From NCBI GenBank assembly GCA_947174495.1, contig CAMWJC010000007.1:1-64000 (forward strand): DNA of 64,000 bases, in the 5' to 3' direction. Position 1 is the first letter of the stretch; each line of letters starts with the position of its first letter. Below the pieces are notes generated by a model. That model worked only from the letters and a program-made list of their open reading frames with translations, did no database searches and was not told where the DNA came from. Source of the stretch: an uncultured Lachnospiraceae bacterium. GTDB lineage: Bacteria; Bacillota; Clostridia; Lachnospirales; Lachnospiraceae. The translations under genes were made by a program, and so were the position numbers. Positions 25,136-35,718 of the stretch are shown here, piece after piece.

Positions 25136-26812
25136 TCAATCTTTTTCCAAATCGGAAGCATCAAACACTTCGCTGATGGGAGCCCCGGCGGGAACCATCG
25201 GAAATACCTTATCATCTTCCGGAATGATGCATTCAATCAGAACCGGTCTGTTCATTTCAATCGCCCGCGTTATGGCATCAGAGACTTCGTCTTTCTTTGT
25301 AACCTTAATCGCCTCACATCCAAGCCCTTTTGCAACCATGCAGAAATCAACTCCGTCATTTAACACGGTCTGGGAATATCTTTTATCATAAAACAGAGTT
25401 TGCCACTGTCTGACCATTCCAAGTACATGATTATTGATCACAACCTCAATAATCGGAATCTGATATCTGGATGCGGTTGCCAGTTCATTCATATTCATAC
25501 GGAAACACCCATCTCCGGCAATATTAATACATACTGTATCCGGTCTTCCCACTTTCGCGCCGATACATGCCCCAAGTCCATAACCCATAGTCCCAAGTCC
25601 GCCGGAGGACAAAAAGGTTCTCGGCTTTGAATATTTATAATACTGGGCTGCCCACATCTGATGCTGTCCCACATCAGTAGTAATAAGCGCCTTTCCTTCC
25701 GTGATCCGATCGATTTCTTCTATAATATACGGACAGGAAAGCATATTCTTATCATAGTTGAGCGGATATTTCTCCTTTAATTCCTTAATATGATTATTCC
25801 ATTCTTTATGTTCCACTGGTGTAAGTTCTCTGTTGATCAAAGTGAGTACTTCCTTTAAATCTCCTACCACCGACGCCGCTGTCTTAATGTTTTTATTTAT
25901 CTCCGCAGCGTCAATATCAATATGAAGAACTTTTGCTCTTGAGGCAAACATTGCCGCATTTCCAACTACACGGTCAGAAAATCTTGCTCCCAAAGCAACC
26001 AGCAGATCACATTCGCTGACTCCCAGATTTGATGCCTTGGTTCCGTGCATCCCGATCATGCCTGTATAGCGTTCATCATGTCCATCCATAACGCCTTTGC
26101 CCATCAGAGTATCACATACCGGTGAGTCCATAAGCTCAGCCAGTTTACGCACCTCCTGTGCGGCTCCTGAGATCACCGCGCCGCCTCCTACATAAATAAA
26201 CGGCCGCTTGGCTGCTTTAATCAGCTCTACTGCTTTTTCAATATCCTCCCTTGTATACTTGCAGGAAGACGCATTCGGTGCGGGTAGAGCCTTTTCATAC
26301 TCACATTTATTTGCTGTTACATCTTTCGTGATATCCACAAGCACTGGCCCCGGACGTCCTTCCTTTGCAATGGCAAAAGCTTTCCGTATCGTGTCTGCAA
26401 GCTTGGTTACATCTTTGACGATATATCCGTGCTTAGTAATAGGCATAGTCACGCCTGCAATATCTACCTCCTGAAAGGTATCCTTTCCAAGAAGCGGAAG
26501 CACTACATTACAAGTGATCGCTACCATAGGAACTGAATCCATATATGCCGTTGCAATTCCTGTTACCAGATTAGTCGCTCCCGGACCACTGGTTGCAAGA
26601 CATACACCTACTTTTCCGGTGGCTCTGGCATAACCGTCTGCCGCATGGGCAGCTCCCTGTTCATGAGAGGTTAAAATATGCTTAATCTCTCCACTATGCA
26701 TATATAAAGCATCATAAACATTCAATATGGTGCCGCCGGGATAACCAAATACGGTGTCTACTCCCTGCTCTTTTAAACATTCAACTACAATTTCCGCTCC
26801 TGTCAACTGCAT
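25136..26812 (-). CDS. ilvB: Acetolactate synthase, large catalytic subunit
   Basis: ThDP enzyme joining two pyruvates, or pyruvate and 2-oxobutyrate, at the start of valine, leucine and isoleucine synthesis. It has 558 residues. The catalytic Glu is in HEQGAAHAADGYAR, and the ThDP-binding motif is GDGCFRMNMNELATA, followed by NNHVLGMV. The regulatory small subunit is not in the window. It is preceded closely by ilvD and followed by serC. Confidence 0.95.
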   Translation of the reverse strand: MQLTGAEIVVECLKEQGVDTVFGYPGGTILNVYDALYMHSGEIKHILTSHEQGAAHAADGYARATGKVGVCLATSGPGATNLVTGIATAYMDSVPMVAITCNVVLPLLGKDTFQEVDIAGVTMPITKHGYIVKDVTKLADTIRKAFAIAKEGRPGPVLVDITKDVTANKCEYEKALPAPNASSCKYTREDIEKAVELIKAAKRPFIYVGGGAVISGAAQEVRKLAELMDSPVCDTLMGKGVMDGHDERYTGMIGMHGTKASNLGVSECDLLVALGARFSDRVVGNAAMFASRAKVLHIDIDAAEINKNIKTAASVVGDLKEVLTLINRELTPVEHKEWNNHIKELKEKYPLNYDKNMLSCPYIIEEIDRITEGKALITTDVGQHQMWAAQYYKYSKPRTFLSSGGLGTMGYGLGACIGAKVGRPDTVCINIAGDGCFRMNMNELATASRYQIPIIEVVINNHVLGMVRQWQTLFYDKRYSQTVLNDGVDFCMVAKGLGCEAIKVTKKDEVSDAITRAIEMNRPVLIECIIPEDDKVFPMVPAGAPISEVFDASDLEKD

Positions 26813-26841
26813 CTCTTTATTTCCTTTCCTTCATTCTCTTT

Positions 26842-28512
26842 TTATTTATGAGGAATCTCCAAAACTGCTCCTCTGTTTCCGCTGGTTACCATCTCACGGT
26901 ATCTGGAAAGATATCCGGTTGTAACCTTTGGTTCTCTTGGCTGCCAGTTTTCCTTCCTCCTGGTCAGTTCTTCATCCGATACTTTGATATTTAATGAATT
27001 TTCCGGAATATTAATGCTTATGATATCGCCTTCCTCAACCAGCGCAATAGGACCTCCTACTGCCGCCTCCGGCGATACATGTCCAATAGAAGCACCCCTG
27101 GAAGCTCCCGAAAAGCGTCCGTCCGTGATCAGCGCCACAGAAGAACCGAGTCCCATTCCCGCAATGGCTGAAGTCGGATTAAGCATCTCTCGCATTCCCG
27201 GACCTCCTTTGGGTCCTTCATAACGGATGACTACCACATCGCCCGCAACAATTTTACCGCCCTTAATCGCTTCAATAGCATCCTCCTCACAATCGAATAC
27301 TCTTGCAGGACCCTCATGAACCATCATTTCCGGCACCACTGCTGAGCGCTTTACAACACCGGAATCCGGTGCAAGATTACCTTTGAGAACTGCTATACCG
27401 CCGGTCTGTGAATAGGGATTTTCTACCGGTCTTATCACTTCCGGATTCTTATTAACTGCATTTTCTATATTTTCACCAACTGTCTTTCCTGTCACAGTGA
27501 TCAGATCCAGATGAAGCAGATTCTTTTTGGTCAGTTCTTTCATCACCGCATATACACCGCCCGCTTCGTTTAAGTCTTCCATATAAGTAGGACCTGCCGG
27601 AGCAAGATGACAAAGATTGGGGGTCTTCGCCGACAAATCATTAGCAATATCCAGATTCAGTTCCACTCCCGCTTCATGGGCAATGGCCGGCAGATGGAGC
27701 ATGGAATTGGTAGAGCATCCCAATGCCATATCTACTGTAAGTGCGTTTAAAAACGCCTTCTCCGTCATAATGTCTCTAGGTCTGATATCCTTTTCAACCA
27801 ATTCCATAATCTTCATTCCTGCATGCTTGGCAAGGCGAATTCTCTCAGAATAAACTGCCGGTATGGTTCCATTTCCTCTAAGTCCCATTCCCAGCGCCTC
27901 TGTCAGACAATTCATGGAATTTGCAGTATACATACCGGAACAGGAGCCGCAGGTAGGACATACCTTCTCCTCAAACTCACTTAATTCTTCCATCGTCATA
28001 GAACCGGCTGCTACACTTCCTACTGCCTCAAACATGGAAGACAAGCTTCTCTTTTGCCCATGTACATTTCCCGCAAGCATAGGACCTCCCGACACAAATA
28101 TTGTGGGGATATTCACTCTTGCCGCTGCCATCAACAGCCCGGGAACATTTTTATCACAGTTGGGAATGCAAACCAAACCGTCAAACCCATGAGCCATCGC
28201 CATACATTCTGTAGAATCCGCAATCAAATCTCTGGTCACCAGAGAATATTTCATCCCCACATGGCCCATGGCAATCCCGTCACAGACTGCAATCGCCGGA
28301 AATACTACCGGGGTTCCTCCTGCCATGGCAACTCCCATTTTCACTGCTTCCGTAATCTTATCCAGATTCATGTGCCCGGGAACAATTTCATTATAAGAGT
28401 TAACAATACCAATAAGCGGACGTCTTCTCTCCTCCTCGGTGTATCCCAGTGCATTAAACAAACTTCTGTGGGGCGCCTGCTGAGTCCCCGTTTTTACAGA
28501 ATCACTTCTCAT
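26842..28512 (-). CDS. ilvD: Dihydroxy-acid dehydratase
   Basis: Fe-S dehydratase for valine, leucine and isoleucine synthesis. It has 556 residues. Cluster ligands and signatures are CDKNVPG and [20 protein letters not shown] 28512 (MRSDSVKTG) has AAAGGAG 9 bases upstream; an ATG two codons earlier is too close to it. The start overlaps the 3' end of the GT-C-like gene by 11 bases, so it is probably translationally coupled to it. Confidence 0.95.
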   Translation of the reverse strand: MRSDSVKTGTQQAPHRSLFNALGYTEEERRRPLIGIVNSYNEIVPGHMNLDKITEAVKMGVAMAGGTPVVFPAIAVCDGIAMGHVGMKYSLVTRDLIADSTECMAMAHGFDGLVCIPNCDKNVPGLLMAAARVNIPTIFVSGGPMLAGNVHGQKRSLSSMFEAVGSVAAGSMTMEELSEFEEKVCPTCGSCSGMYTANSMNCLTEALGMGLRGNGTIPAVYSERIRLAKHAGMKIMELVEKDIRPRDIMTEKAFLNALTVDMALGCSTNSMLHLPAIAHEAGVELNLDIANDLSAKTPNLCHLAPAGPTYMEDLNEAGGVYAVMKELTKKNLLHLDLITVTGKTVGENIENAVNKNPEVIRPVENPYSQTGGIAVLKGNLAPDSGVVKRSAVVPEMMVHEGPARVFDCEEDAIEAIKGGKIVAGDVVVIRYEGPKGGPGMREMLNPTSAIAGMGLGSSVALITDGRFSGASRGASIGHVSPEAAVGGPIALVEEGDIISINIPENSLNIKVSDEELTRRKENWQPREPKVTTGYLSRYREMVTSGNRGAVLEIPHK

Positions 28513-30109
28513 TTTCATTCTCTCCTTTATTTTTCTGAAATAACATATAGTTTTCACTTTCATAAGCCAGATTCATATCATCACTGATATAATCCCATGG
28601 AATGCTGTCATAATAATGGTAAAATTCCCAAACCATTTCTTCAAAATCAGGATCAGTCATCCTTTTATCCAGAATAACCATATCTGATCCTTCTATCTGT
28701 GTATTTTCACATCGTATGCCATAAAGAAAATACAAAAGATACTCTTGATTGCAATCCGTCACACAATAATTTTTACCAGTCTCAATATCTCCATGCCGCA
28801 ATACTGTTTCAATCTCGTGTTCTCTGTCTCCATACTGCATGCCATAACCGGAAAAAAATAAGCACTTTATCCCAAACAACACCAAAACTGATAAAAGAAT
28901 TATATCCGTCTTTATTACGAACTTCTTCTGACCAATCACCTGATAAAGTATCCATACAATAAGCAACGCCAAAAGAACACCGCCATAGGTAAACACCCGA
29001 TAATAGGGACGTTTGCACTGAATAAAAAGACAAACCGGCACAAATAAGATTTCAAAAAGTAAAAAGAACTCCAGCAGAATGTCTTCCGGTTTCTTCTCCC
29101 GTATTCTGCCTATAATCCGCCATATTAGCATAGATATCCCTACACACCATATGACTATAACCGGTATCGCCAGCTGTCCGAAATAATATCCGGAAAGAAG
29201 CAAAAGAAATTCCCCAAGTCTTTTAACAAATCCAGCTCTTGCTTCACTCTGAATATAGGGTGTATCCAACATATATTCCATCCCTCTTTTAACTGCTGCA
29301 AGAGGAGATTTCAATATCATATTCACATGGGAAAGTCCATAATAAATCCCTGTCTCATCCTTAATCAAAAGGTTTGACCCGATTGCCAGCCAGATAATAC
29401 CATATAAAAAAACAGTAAGCACTGCCGCCGCCAGCGAAGCTTCCACCAGCTTAACAAGCCTTGATCCTGAAAATGTCTTGAAAAAAGATATTTTCCTGCT
29501 TTTGCTTTCTGCTATGCCCGAAATTAGTAAATAACTCCCTCCTGCAAGGCACAATGGAAAAACGAAGTACACATTACTGCTCACGGTATAAAGTCCAAGT
29601 GTCAGGGAAAGTACATAAATGAAATAATACTTTTTACCGCATTCCTTCTTTGTACAGATTTCCATCATGCACAAAAACGCTATTAAAAAACAGGTGATTC
29701 CCAAGGTATATCCCCTTCCCTGTACAGCCATCTGATTGACCAGATTCATGGATAAATACAAGATTACCACAGATAATGGCCATAAACCACCCACCCATTT
29801 TGAAGCAATCTGGTATAATAAATACAAATTAGCCAAAGCACACAAATAGGATACGCCTCTCAGCCCTATGTAAGAATTTCCAAACAAATCAAGTATCGCT
29901 GATAAAACAGAATATCCTACATGATTATTGGGAAGCGGCCAGTGAATTGCCGCATAAATAGGTCCTTTACTGATAAAGCAATAATATGTATATAATTCAT
30001 CATACCATGGGGTCAGGGCAAACAGCCTCCATCCGTAATAGACTGCCATTCCCGCAAATAAAAGCCAAAATGCCGCATCTTCCCATGAAAATTTTTTATC
30101 CGATTTCAT
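28502..30109 (-). CDS. GT-C-type glycosyltransferase-like membrane protein
   Basis: A 535-residue protein with about ten to twelve hydrophobic helices. The first extracellular loop carries WYDELYTY (about 35-42), the acidic motif typical of GT-C (ArnT/PMT/GT39-like) glycosyltransferases that use lipid-linked sugars. The small C-terminal part, about 100 residues, is soluble. The acceptor is unknown. It is embedded in an amino-acid operon: its ATG overlaps the leuB stop by 14 bases and its stop overlaps the ilvD start, so it cannot be expressed independently of them without an internal promoter. Confidence 0.75.
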   Translation of the reverse strand: MKSDKKFSWEDAAFWLLFAGMAVYYGWRLFALTPWYDELYTYYCFISKGPIYAAIHWPLPNNHVGYSVLSAILDLFGNSYIGLRGVSYLCALANLYLLYQIASKWVGGLWPLSVVILYLSMNLVNQMAVQGRGYTLGITCFLIAFLCMMEICTKKECGKKYYFIYVLSLTLGLYTVSSNVYFVFPLCLAGGSYLLISGIAESKSRKISFFKTFSGSRLVKLVEASLAAAVLTVFLYGIIWLAIGSNLLIKDETGIYYGLSHVNMILKSPLAAVKRGMEYMLDTPYIQSEARAGFVKRLGEFLLLLSGYYFGQLAIPVIVIWCVGISMLIWRIIGRIREKKPEDILLEFFLLFEILFVPVCLFIQCKRPYYRVFTYGGVLLALLIVWILYQVIGQKKFVIKTDIILLSVLVLFGIKCLFFSGYGMQYGDREHEIETVLRHGDIETGKNYCVTDCNQEYLLYFLYGIRCENTQIEGSDMVILDKRMTDPDFEEMVWEFYHYYDSIPWDYISDDMNLAYESENYMLFQKNKGENENEK

Positions 30110-31181
30110 CTGCTAACAAATCACCCATTTCCGCACAGCCGACTTTTGTACATCCTTCTGACATAATATCTACTGTACGATATCCCTTTTTCAGTACATT
30201 CTTTACTGCCGCTTCCATTGCTGCAGCCTCCTTATCCAGATCAAAGGAATATTTCAGCATCATCGCTGCGGATAATACAGTGGCAATGGGATTTGCAATT
30301 CCCTTTCCTGCAATATCCGGTGCCGAACCATGACTTGGTTCGTAGAGACCGAATTTGCTGTCGTTTAAAGATGCCGATGCCAGCATGCCGATAGAACCGG
30401 TTACCATACTTGCCTCATCAGATAAAATATCACCAAACATATTTTCTGTCAGAATCACATCAAACTGAGCCGGATCTTTTACAAGCTGCATAGCGCAATT
30501 GTCAACCAACATATGTTCCAGTGTAACCTCCGGATAATCCGCTGCGACCTCCTCAACCACCTTGCGCCATAATCTGGAGGAATCCAATACATTGGCCTTA
30601 TCCACGCTTGTCACCTTTTTCCTGCGCTTCATGGCAATGTCAAACCCCTTCTTTGCCACCCGGCGGATTTCATTTTCATCATATGATAAAGTATCCACAG
30701 CCTTCCTTACGCCATTTTCCTCTGTTGTATAGCGCTCACCAAAATAAAGACCGCCTGTAAGCTCACGCATAATCAGCATATCAAAACCGTTTTCGCTGAT
30801 ATCCTTCCTAAGCGGACACGCATCCGAAAGTTCCTCATAAAGTACAGCCGGGCGCAGGTTTGCAAATAAATTCAGCGCTTTTCGAATCGCTAGAAGTCCT
30901 GCTTCCGGTCTTAAATTCGGTGCCAGCTTATACCAGGGGGAAGTTGTGGTATCTCCGCCAATCGATCCCATTAAAACCGCATCCGCTGCTTTTGCAGTTT
31001 CTACTGCTTCATCGGTAAGCGGAACGCCGTGCACATCAATGGAAGCTCCTCCCATCAGGATATCTGTATAAATCATTTCATGACCATATACGGAAGCAAC
31101 TTTATTTAGAACCTTTTTGGCCTCCGTTACAATCTCTGGTCCAATCCCGTCTCCTGGTATACAAACAATATTCAGTTTCAT
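30096..31181 (-). CDS. leuB: 3-isopropylmalate dehydrogenase
   Basis: Oxidative decarboxylation of 3-isopropylmalate in leucine synthesis. It has 361 residues. [11 protein letters not shown] at the N-terminus, the [15 protein letters not shown] substrate segment, and [18 protein letters not shown] are diagnostic. The track start is GTG. ATG 31181 with GGAG 7 bases upstream is better. It is first gene of the leuB to serA run. I saw no T-box or attenuator in the short leader. Confidence 0.95.
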   Translation of the reverse strand: MKLNIVCIPGDGIGPEIVTEAKKVLNKVASVYGHEMIYTDILMGGASIDVHGVPLTDEAVETAKAADAVLMGSIGGDTTTSPWYKLAPNLRPEAGLLAIRKALNLFANLRPAVLYEELSDACPLRKDISENGFDMLIMRELTGGLYFGERYTTEENGVRKAVDTLSYDENEIRRVAKKGFDIAMKRRKKVTSVDKANVLDSSRLWRKVVEEVAADYPEVTLEHMLVDNCAMQLVKDPAQFDVILTENMFGDILSDEASMVTGSIGMLASASLNDSKFGLYEPSHGSAPDIAGKGIANPIATVLSAAMMLKYSFDLDKEAAAMEAAVKNVLKKGYRTVDIMSEGCTKVGCAEMGDLLADEIG

Positions 31182-31231
31182 CACGCATCTCCTTTTCTTT
31201 TATCTTTCATTTAAAACTTCACAGAATTACG

Positions 31232-31264
31232 GAAAAAATAAGGCGCAGGATAAACTGCGCCTTA
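31232..31264 (-). terminator. Terminator of the tgt-yajC unit
   Basis: AAGGCGCAG and CTGCGCCTT form a 9-bp stem, followed on the minus strand by TATTTTTTCC. It is 14 bases past the yajC stop and separates it from leuB. Confidence 0.9.
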
Positions 31265-31277
31265 CTTCTGGTAAATT

Positions 31278-31592
31278 TTATTCTGCATCTGCCTTTTCTA
31301 CCTGAGCAATGGCCGTTTTCTGCATAGGAATACGGCAATTCTTGTTATTACCAAATTCTACAATTACCGTGTCATCCGTAATATCTATGACAATTCCGTA
31401 AAAACCACTATTTGTAAGAATACAGTCTCCCACCTCAAGTGTTGATAACATAGCTGCCATTTTCTTCTGTTCTTTTTTCTGTGGACGAATCATAAAAAAA
31501 TAAACAAATGCAAAAATAAGCACCAGATATACAACCATGATAATACCGCCGCCTGCTGCAGCTCCTGCCTCTTCTGCCAATAAAATACCCAT
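31278..31592 (-). CDS. yajC: Sec translocase accessory subunit YajC
   Basis: A 104-residue protein with a single N-terminal helix (about 17-37) and FFMIRPQKKEQKKM, the family signature, then a small soluble beta domain. It associates with SecDF in the membrane and assists protein export. GGAGGAAATATTATA precedes the ATG. It lies downstream of tgt, the arrangement known from many bacteria. Confidence 0.93.
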   Translation of the reverse strand: MGILLAEEAGAAAGGGIIMVVYLVLIFAFVYFFMIRPQKKEQKKMAAMLSTLEVGDCILTNSGFYGIVIDITDDTVIVEFGNNKNCRIPMQKTAIAQVEKADAE

Positions 31593-31686
31593 TATAATAT
31601 TTCCTCCTGATTTGTTTCAGCCTTATGCCGAGTCTAACAAATATAATACACAATTACTTTGTCAAAGACAAGCCCTTTTCGGATTT

Positions 31687-32817
31687 TTATCTCCCACTCA
31701 GCATCCCATCCAGCTTTCTCTTTTTGTATGAAGCGAATTCTCCCCTGTCCAATGCCGCACGGATTTCTTCCATCATCGTGTTATAAAAATATAAATTATG
31801 AAGCACACAGAGTCTCATTCCAAGCATTTCCTTTGCCTTCAAAAGATGCCGGATATATGCACGGGAGTATCTTCTGCACGCTGGACAGGAACAACCCTCT
31901 TCAATAGGACGCTGATCCAACTCATACTGCGCATTAAATAAATTTATCTTGCCGTGATTGGTGTACAAATGTCCATGACGCCCGTTCCTGCTGGGATATA
32001 CGCAATCAAAGAAATCCACTCCCCGCTCTACACCCTCCAAAATATTAGCGGGCGTTCCAACACCCATCAGATAAGTCGGCTTGTTAACAGGAAGATGCGG
32101 AACTGTTTCATCCAGAATATGATACATCTCTTCATGGCTTTCTCCCACTGCAAGACCGCCAACTGCATACCCGTCCAGCTCCATCTCTGCAATCCTCTTT
32201 GCATGCTCAATACGGATATCCGCATAAACTGCCCCCTGATTAATACCGAATAAAAGCTGATTTTTATTGATTGTATCTTCAAGTCCATTTAGACGTTTCA
32301 TTTCCTTTTGGCAGCGTTGCAGCCATCTGGTTGTTCTCTCTACGGAAGCCTGCACATAAGATCGATCAGCCAGACTTGGTGCACACTCATCAAATGCCAT
32401 CGCTATGGTGGAAGCAAGATTTGACTGAATCTGCATACTCTCTTCCGGTCCCATAAAAATCTTCCGTCCGTCAATATGAGAATTAAAATAAACACCTTCT
32501 TCTTTGATCTTCCGAAGTCCGGCAAGAGAAAACACCTGAAAGCCTCCGGAATCTGTCAGGATTGGTTTGTTCCATGACATGAACTTGTGAAGTCCGCCAA
32601 GTTGTTTGATGATCTGATCTCCCGGTCTCACATGGAGATGATAAGTATTGGAAAGTTCTACCTGTGTATGGATCTGCTCCAGATCCTCTGTGGAAACAGC
32701 CCCCTTAATTGCAGCCACAGTTCCCACATTCATAAAGACCGGTGTCTGTATATTTCCGTGAACGGTTGTAAATTCTCCTCTTTTCGCTCTTCCTTCCTGT
32801 TTTAACAACCGGTACAT
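31687..32817 (-). CDS. tgt: tRNA-guanine transglycosylase
   Basis: Exchanges guanine 34 of GUN tRNAs for the queuosine precursor. It has 376 residues. The nucleophile region is DCVYPSRNGRHG, the substrate-binding motif DSGGFQVFSL is intact, and the zinc site is CSCPACRRYSRAYIRHL. The length is normal. It precedes yajC by 94 bases. Confidence 0.96.
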   Translation of the reverse strand: MYRLLKQEGRAKRGEFTTVHGNIQTPVFMNVGTVAAIKGAVSTEDLEQIHTQVELSNTYHLHVRPGDQIIKQLGGLHKFMSWNKPILTDSGGFQVFSLAGLRKIKEEGVYFNSHIDGRKIFMGPEESMQIQSNLASTIAMAFDECAPSLADRSYVQASVERTTRWLQRCQKEMKRLNGLEDTINKNQLLFGINQGAVYADIRIEHAKRIAEMELDGYAVGGLAVGESHEEMYHILDETVPHLPVNKPTYLMGVGTPANILEGVERGVDFFDCVYPSRNGRHGHLYTNHGKINLFNAQYELDQRPIEEGCSCPACRRYSRAYIRHLLKAKEMLGMRLCVLHNLYFYNTMMEEIRAALDRGEFASYKKRKLDGMLSGR

Positions 32818-32861
32818 TTATCTTCGTTCCTTTCTCTGCTGTCGATTCATGCTGTCAAAAA

Positions 32862-33956
32862 CTACATATATTTGTCCCAAAATTCTTCAAGACAAATCCC
32901 TTCTTTCATAATAATAGATGCTGCTTCCTTTCCTACATAGCGGAAATGCCACGGTTCAAATTCAATACTGGTTATATGCTCCTTTCCCTCGGGATAGCGA
33001 AGTATAAATCCAAATTCACTACAGTGCTCCTTCAACCAGATACCGGCATCGGTATCCGCAAAGCCCGCATCCAGGTCCTGATAAGTATTCGATACCATAT
33101 CAACAGCAAGTCCGATCTGATGTTCGCTTGCCCCCGGGACAGTAACCGTTTGTGAAGATAATGCATAAGCATCCATATAAGACATACCTCTTTCCATATA
33201 CGCCTTGATCTTCCTATTAAACAGAACCTTTTGCCTGTTCATATCCCTGTAAGGAGAACATATGCCCAGAATTATACCATCCTTTTCATAGGCCGCCTGC
33301 ATCATGGCAAAAAGATCATCTATAATCCTTTCATCACACTGCATTTCTCCCTTAATGGTTTTAATCGGACCAAGTGTAAAAACGTAATCTTCCGGAATTG
33401 GATGCTGTTTATTGATTAAAACAAGCTTCCAGTCATCTCCTGAGAACTCCGTCCCCTGCTCCTTATCATCCGCCTGCTCTTCCACCTCCGGAAGCTCGGA
33501 GTCTTCGCTTTGAAGCATCTGCTGATCCTCACTCAAAATATCATCCAGTAGGTATTTATCCGCGTCTTCCAGCCCATAATGCTCTACATCCTCATAACTT
33601 TCCAGTACATCTTCATCCTCCAGAATCTCAATATCATCATAAGATATCTGCTGCTCATTCGCAAAGGTAATATCCGAGTCAATCGTCACTGTCACTTCTT
33701 CTATCTTCTCTTCGCCGGATACAAACCCGTTTGCATCCTGAAATACCGGAAAAGCAAAGCTGTTTCCTACCATAAAGCAAAGCAGAATAAATGCTGTACA
33801 AGCAAACCGCTTGGTTCCTCTTTTGAAATATTCCCCAATATGGTGAAGAAGCATGCAGACTGCCAGACCAACAATAGCAGGCCCTTTCAGCAGCCTGCTC
33901 CTACGTCCCATATTAATTAAAAAAAGCTTTGTCCGCTCGTAATGACTCCTTTTCAT
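32862..33956 (-). CDS. VanY-type D,D-carboxypeptidase, membrane-anchored
   Basis: A 364-residue envelope enzyme. Two hydrophobic segments near the N-terminus (about 24-40 and 51-70) anchor it. An acidic linker (about 80-175) is followed by a peptidase M15/VanY domain. Zinc ligands are in SEHQIGLAVDM and EPWHFRYVG. It probably trims D-Ala from peptidoglycan stem peptides; nothing suggests it is part of a vancomycin cluster. GGGGGAAAA precedes the ATG. Confidence 0.88.
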   Translation of the reverse strand: MKRSHYERTKLFLINMGRRSRLLKGPAIVGLAVCMLLHHIGEYFKRGTKRFACTAFILLCFMVGNSFAFPVFQDANGFVSGEEKIEEVTVTIDSDITFANEQQISYDDIEILEDEDVLESYEDVEHYGLEDADKYLLDDILSEDQQMLQSEDSELPEVEEQADDKEQGTEFSGDDWKLVLINKQHPIPEDYVFTLGPIKTIKGEMQCDERIIDDLFAMMQAAYEKDGIILGICSPYRDMNRQKVLFNRKIKAYMERGMSYMDAYALSSQTVTVPGASEHQIGLAVDMVSNTYQDLDAGFADTDAGIWLKEHCSEFGFILRYPEGKEHITSIEFEPWHFRYVGKEAASIIMKEGICLEEFWDKYM

Positions 33957-33997
33957 TTTTCCCCCAATGTATGTACAAAAAAGCTGATTTACATAAT

Positions 33998-34026
33998 ATA
34001 ATACACAAATAAATCATTTTCTACAA
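33998..34026 (-). promoter_or_regulatory. Candidate promoter of the VanY-type gene
   Basis: On the minus strand TTGTAG, a 17-base spacer and TATTAT lie about 42 bases upstream of the start codon. Spacing is ideal, and each box is one or two bases off consensus. Confidence 0.55.
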
Positions 34027-34086
34027 TAGGTAATTTCTGTTTTTTTGCTGATTTTTTAACTTTTTTCAACTGTTTTTTTCTATTTC

Positions 34087-34115
34087 TTGCTACTTTTTCC
34101 GATTTCGACTATAAT
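34087..34115 (+). promoter_or_regulatory. Candidate promoter of aroC
   Basis: TTGCTA, a 17-base spacer and perfect TATAAT lie about 113 bases before the aroC ATG. The predicted leader of roughly 105 bases contains the 12-base palindrome GCTTTGCAAAGC but no recognised riboswitch. Confidence 0.65.
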
Positions 34116-34228
34116 CTACCATAAAAGTGAAGTGTTTTAATGCAGAGCAATCGGCTTTTATAAAAATGTAAAGCAGATTCTTAACTGTGAAAGTAGGCTT
34201 TGCAAAGCTGCGAAAGAGAGGACTTTTT

Positions 34229-35332
34229 ATGGCAGGCTCAACATTCGGAACAATATTTAAGATCACTACTTGGGGGGAATCCCACGGCAAAGCACTTGGT
34301 GTTGTCATTGACGGCTGCCCCGCAGGTCTTCCCCTAAATGAAGAAGATATTCAGATATACCTTGACCGTCGAAAACCCGGGCAAAGCTCCATAACCACGC
34401 CCAGAAAAGAAGCCGATCAGGTAGAAATCCTATCCGGCGTTTTTGAAAGCCGGACCACCGGAACTCCCATCTCTCTGATTATCCGGAATACTTCACAGAA
34501 GTCTTCCGATTACAGTGAGATTGCTTCTTATTACCGCCCTGGACATGCGGACTATACCTTTGATGCCAAATACGGATTTCGGGATTATACCGGCGGAGGA
34601 CGTTCTTCCGGGCGTGAAACCGCATGCCGTGTGGCAGCAGGCGCCGTTGCCATAAAGCTTTTAAAGGAATTAGGAATTACTGTGACTGCTTATACCAGAT
34701 CCATCGGCCCTGTCAGCGCTAATCTGGAACGTTTTGACCGGAGCGCTATTTACTCCACTGCCACCTGCATGCCTGATTCTGATGCTGATAGCCGGGCAAC
34801 CGCCTATCTGAAAGAATGTATGATGAAAAAAGACTCCAGCGGCGGAGTCATTGAATGTATTACCACAGGGCTTCCTGCAGGAATCGGCGACCCTGTTTTT
34901 GAAAAGCTGGATGCCAATCTTGCCAAAGCTATTATGTCCATCGGTGCTGTAAAGGCTGTGGAGATCGGTGACGGCATTGATGTTTCGACTTCAACAGGCT
35001 CAAATAATAATGATGCCTTCCAAAATAAAGACGGTATTATTTCCAAAAAAACAAACCATGCAGGCGGTATACTAGGCGGCATCAGTGACGGTTCAAAATT
35101 AATCCTCCGTGCCCATGTTAAACCCACCCCTTCTATCTTCTCCCCTCAGGAGACCATAAACAAAAATGGAGAAAATATAACCGTAGAAATCAAAGGACGG
35201 CACGATCCGGTGATCGTTCCCAGAGCTGTGGTAGTTGTGGAAGCCATGACCGCACTTACATTATTGGATGCATGCATGCTGAATATGACTGCAAGAGTTG
35301 ATTATATGAAGGAATTTTACCATAACGTATAG
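34229..35332 (+). CDS. aroC: Chorismate synthase
   Basis: Last shikimate-pathway step, EPSP to chorismate, needing reduced FMN. It has 367 residues. GESHGKALGVVIDGCPAG near the N-terminus and GGGRSSGRETACRVAAGA match the family signatures. AGAGAGG before ATG 34229 gives the usual MAGSTFG start; the longer ORF in the track adds an upstream leader. It is monocistronic, divergent from the VanY-type gene. Its final codons and TAG lie in the left terminal repeat of element copy B. Confidence 0.96.
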   Translation: MAGSTFGTIFKITTWGESHGKALGVVIDGCPAGLPLNEEDIQIYLDRRKPGQSSITTPRKEADQVEILSGVFESRTTGTPISLIIRNTSQKSSDYSEIASYYRPGHADYTFDAKYGFRDYTGGGRSSGRETACRVAAGAVAIKLLKELGITVTAYTRSIGPVSANLERFDRSAIYSTATCMPDSDADSRATAYLKECMMKKDSSGGVIECITTGLPAGIGDPVFEKLDANLAKAIMSIGAVKAVEIGDGIDVSTSTGSNNNDAFQNKDGIISKKTNHAGGILGGISDGSKLILRAHVKPTPSIFSPQETINKNGENITVEIKGRHDPVIVPRAVVVVEAMTALTLLDACMLNMTARVDYMKEFYHNV

Positions 35333-35718
35333 CTTTGATATGCATATGATTGACGTCCGCTCAGATGAAAAGAAATTCTACGCGCCATATTGGCGCTAAG
35401 CACTGCTCGATAAAGCGTTCGCGAATGGACTCCTTTAGAATTTCTTTTCATCTGAGCTGGGTTACTAAATAACGCATAGTCCAACTGGTAACTCCACTAA
35501 GACGAAATGGTCCACTCTTTAGCGAACAGCCAGGCAGTGAATTAGACGACTATAGTGGAGTTATTAGCTGGTTTACCGTCAGCCAAAAAAGTAACTCGGA
35601 TAAGAAACAAATTCTAAAGGAACCAATTCGCGAACGCTTTATCGAGCGTGGTGACGTAGAATTTTGTTTCTTATCCGAGTGGTCGTTTAGGTCCTATGGG
35701 TAAACCAGCTAAACGTTT
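35323..35718. mobile_element. Paired-hairpin repeat element, copy B (full length)
   Basis: A roughly 396-bp non-coding element between convergent aroC and the FtsX-type permease. Hairpin B1 (35359-35457) has a perfect 22-bp stem and a loop enlarged by a GCGCCA/TGGCGC insertion. Hairpin B2 (35594-35680), inverted, has a 22-bp stem with one bulge. The middle holds a perfect AACTCCACTA/TAGTGGAGTT inverted repeat. Compared with copy A, three positions of the first stem differ and all three are compensated on the other arm. The right terminal repeat supplies the TAA of the permease gene. No ORF of note. Confidence 0.9.

Noticed and set aside
31185-31240. T-box or leucine attenuator before leuB
   Set aside because: The leader is too short, and no specifier loop, T-box consensus or leader peptide is present.
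32862-33956. Vancomycin-resistance vanY
   Set aside because: No vanR, vanS, vanH, vanA or vanX neighbours; the domain is common in housekeeping carboxypeptidases.
35359-35680. Hairpins of copy B as ordinary bidirectional terminators between convergent genes
   Set aside because: Loops are 40-55 bases, T tracts are missing, and the core is conserved between copies, unlike intrinsic terminators.
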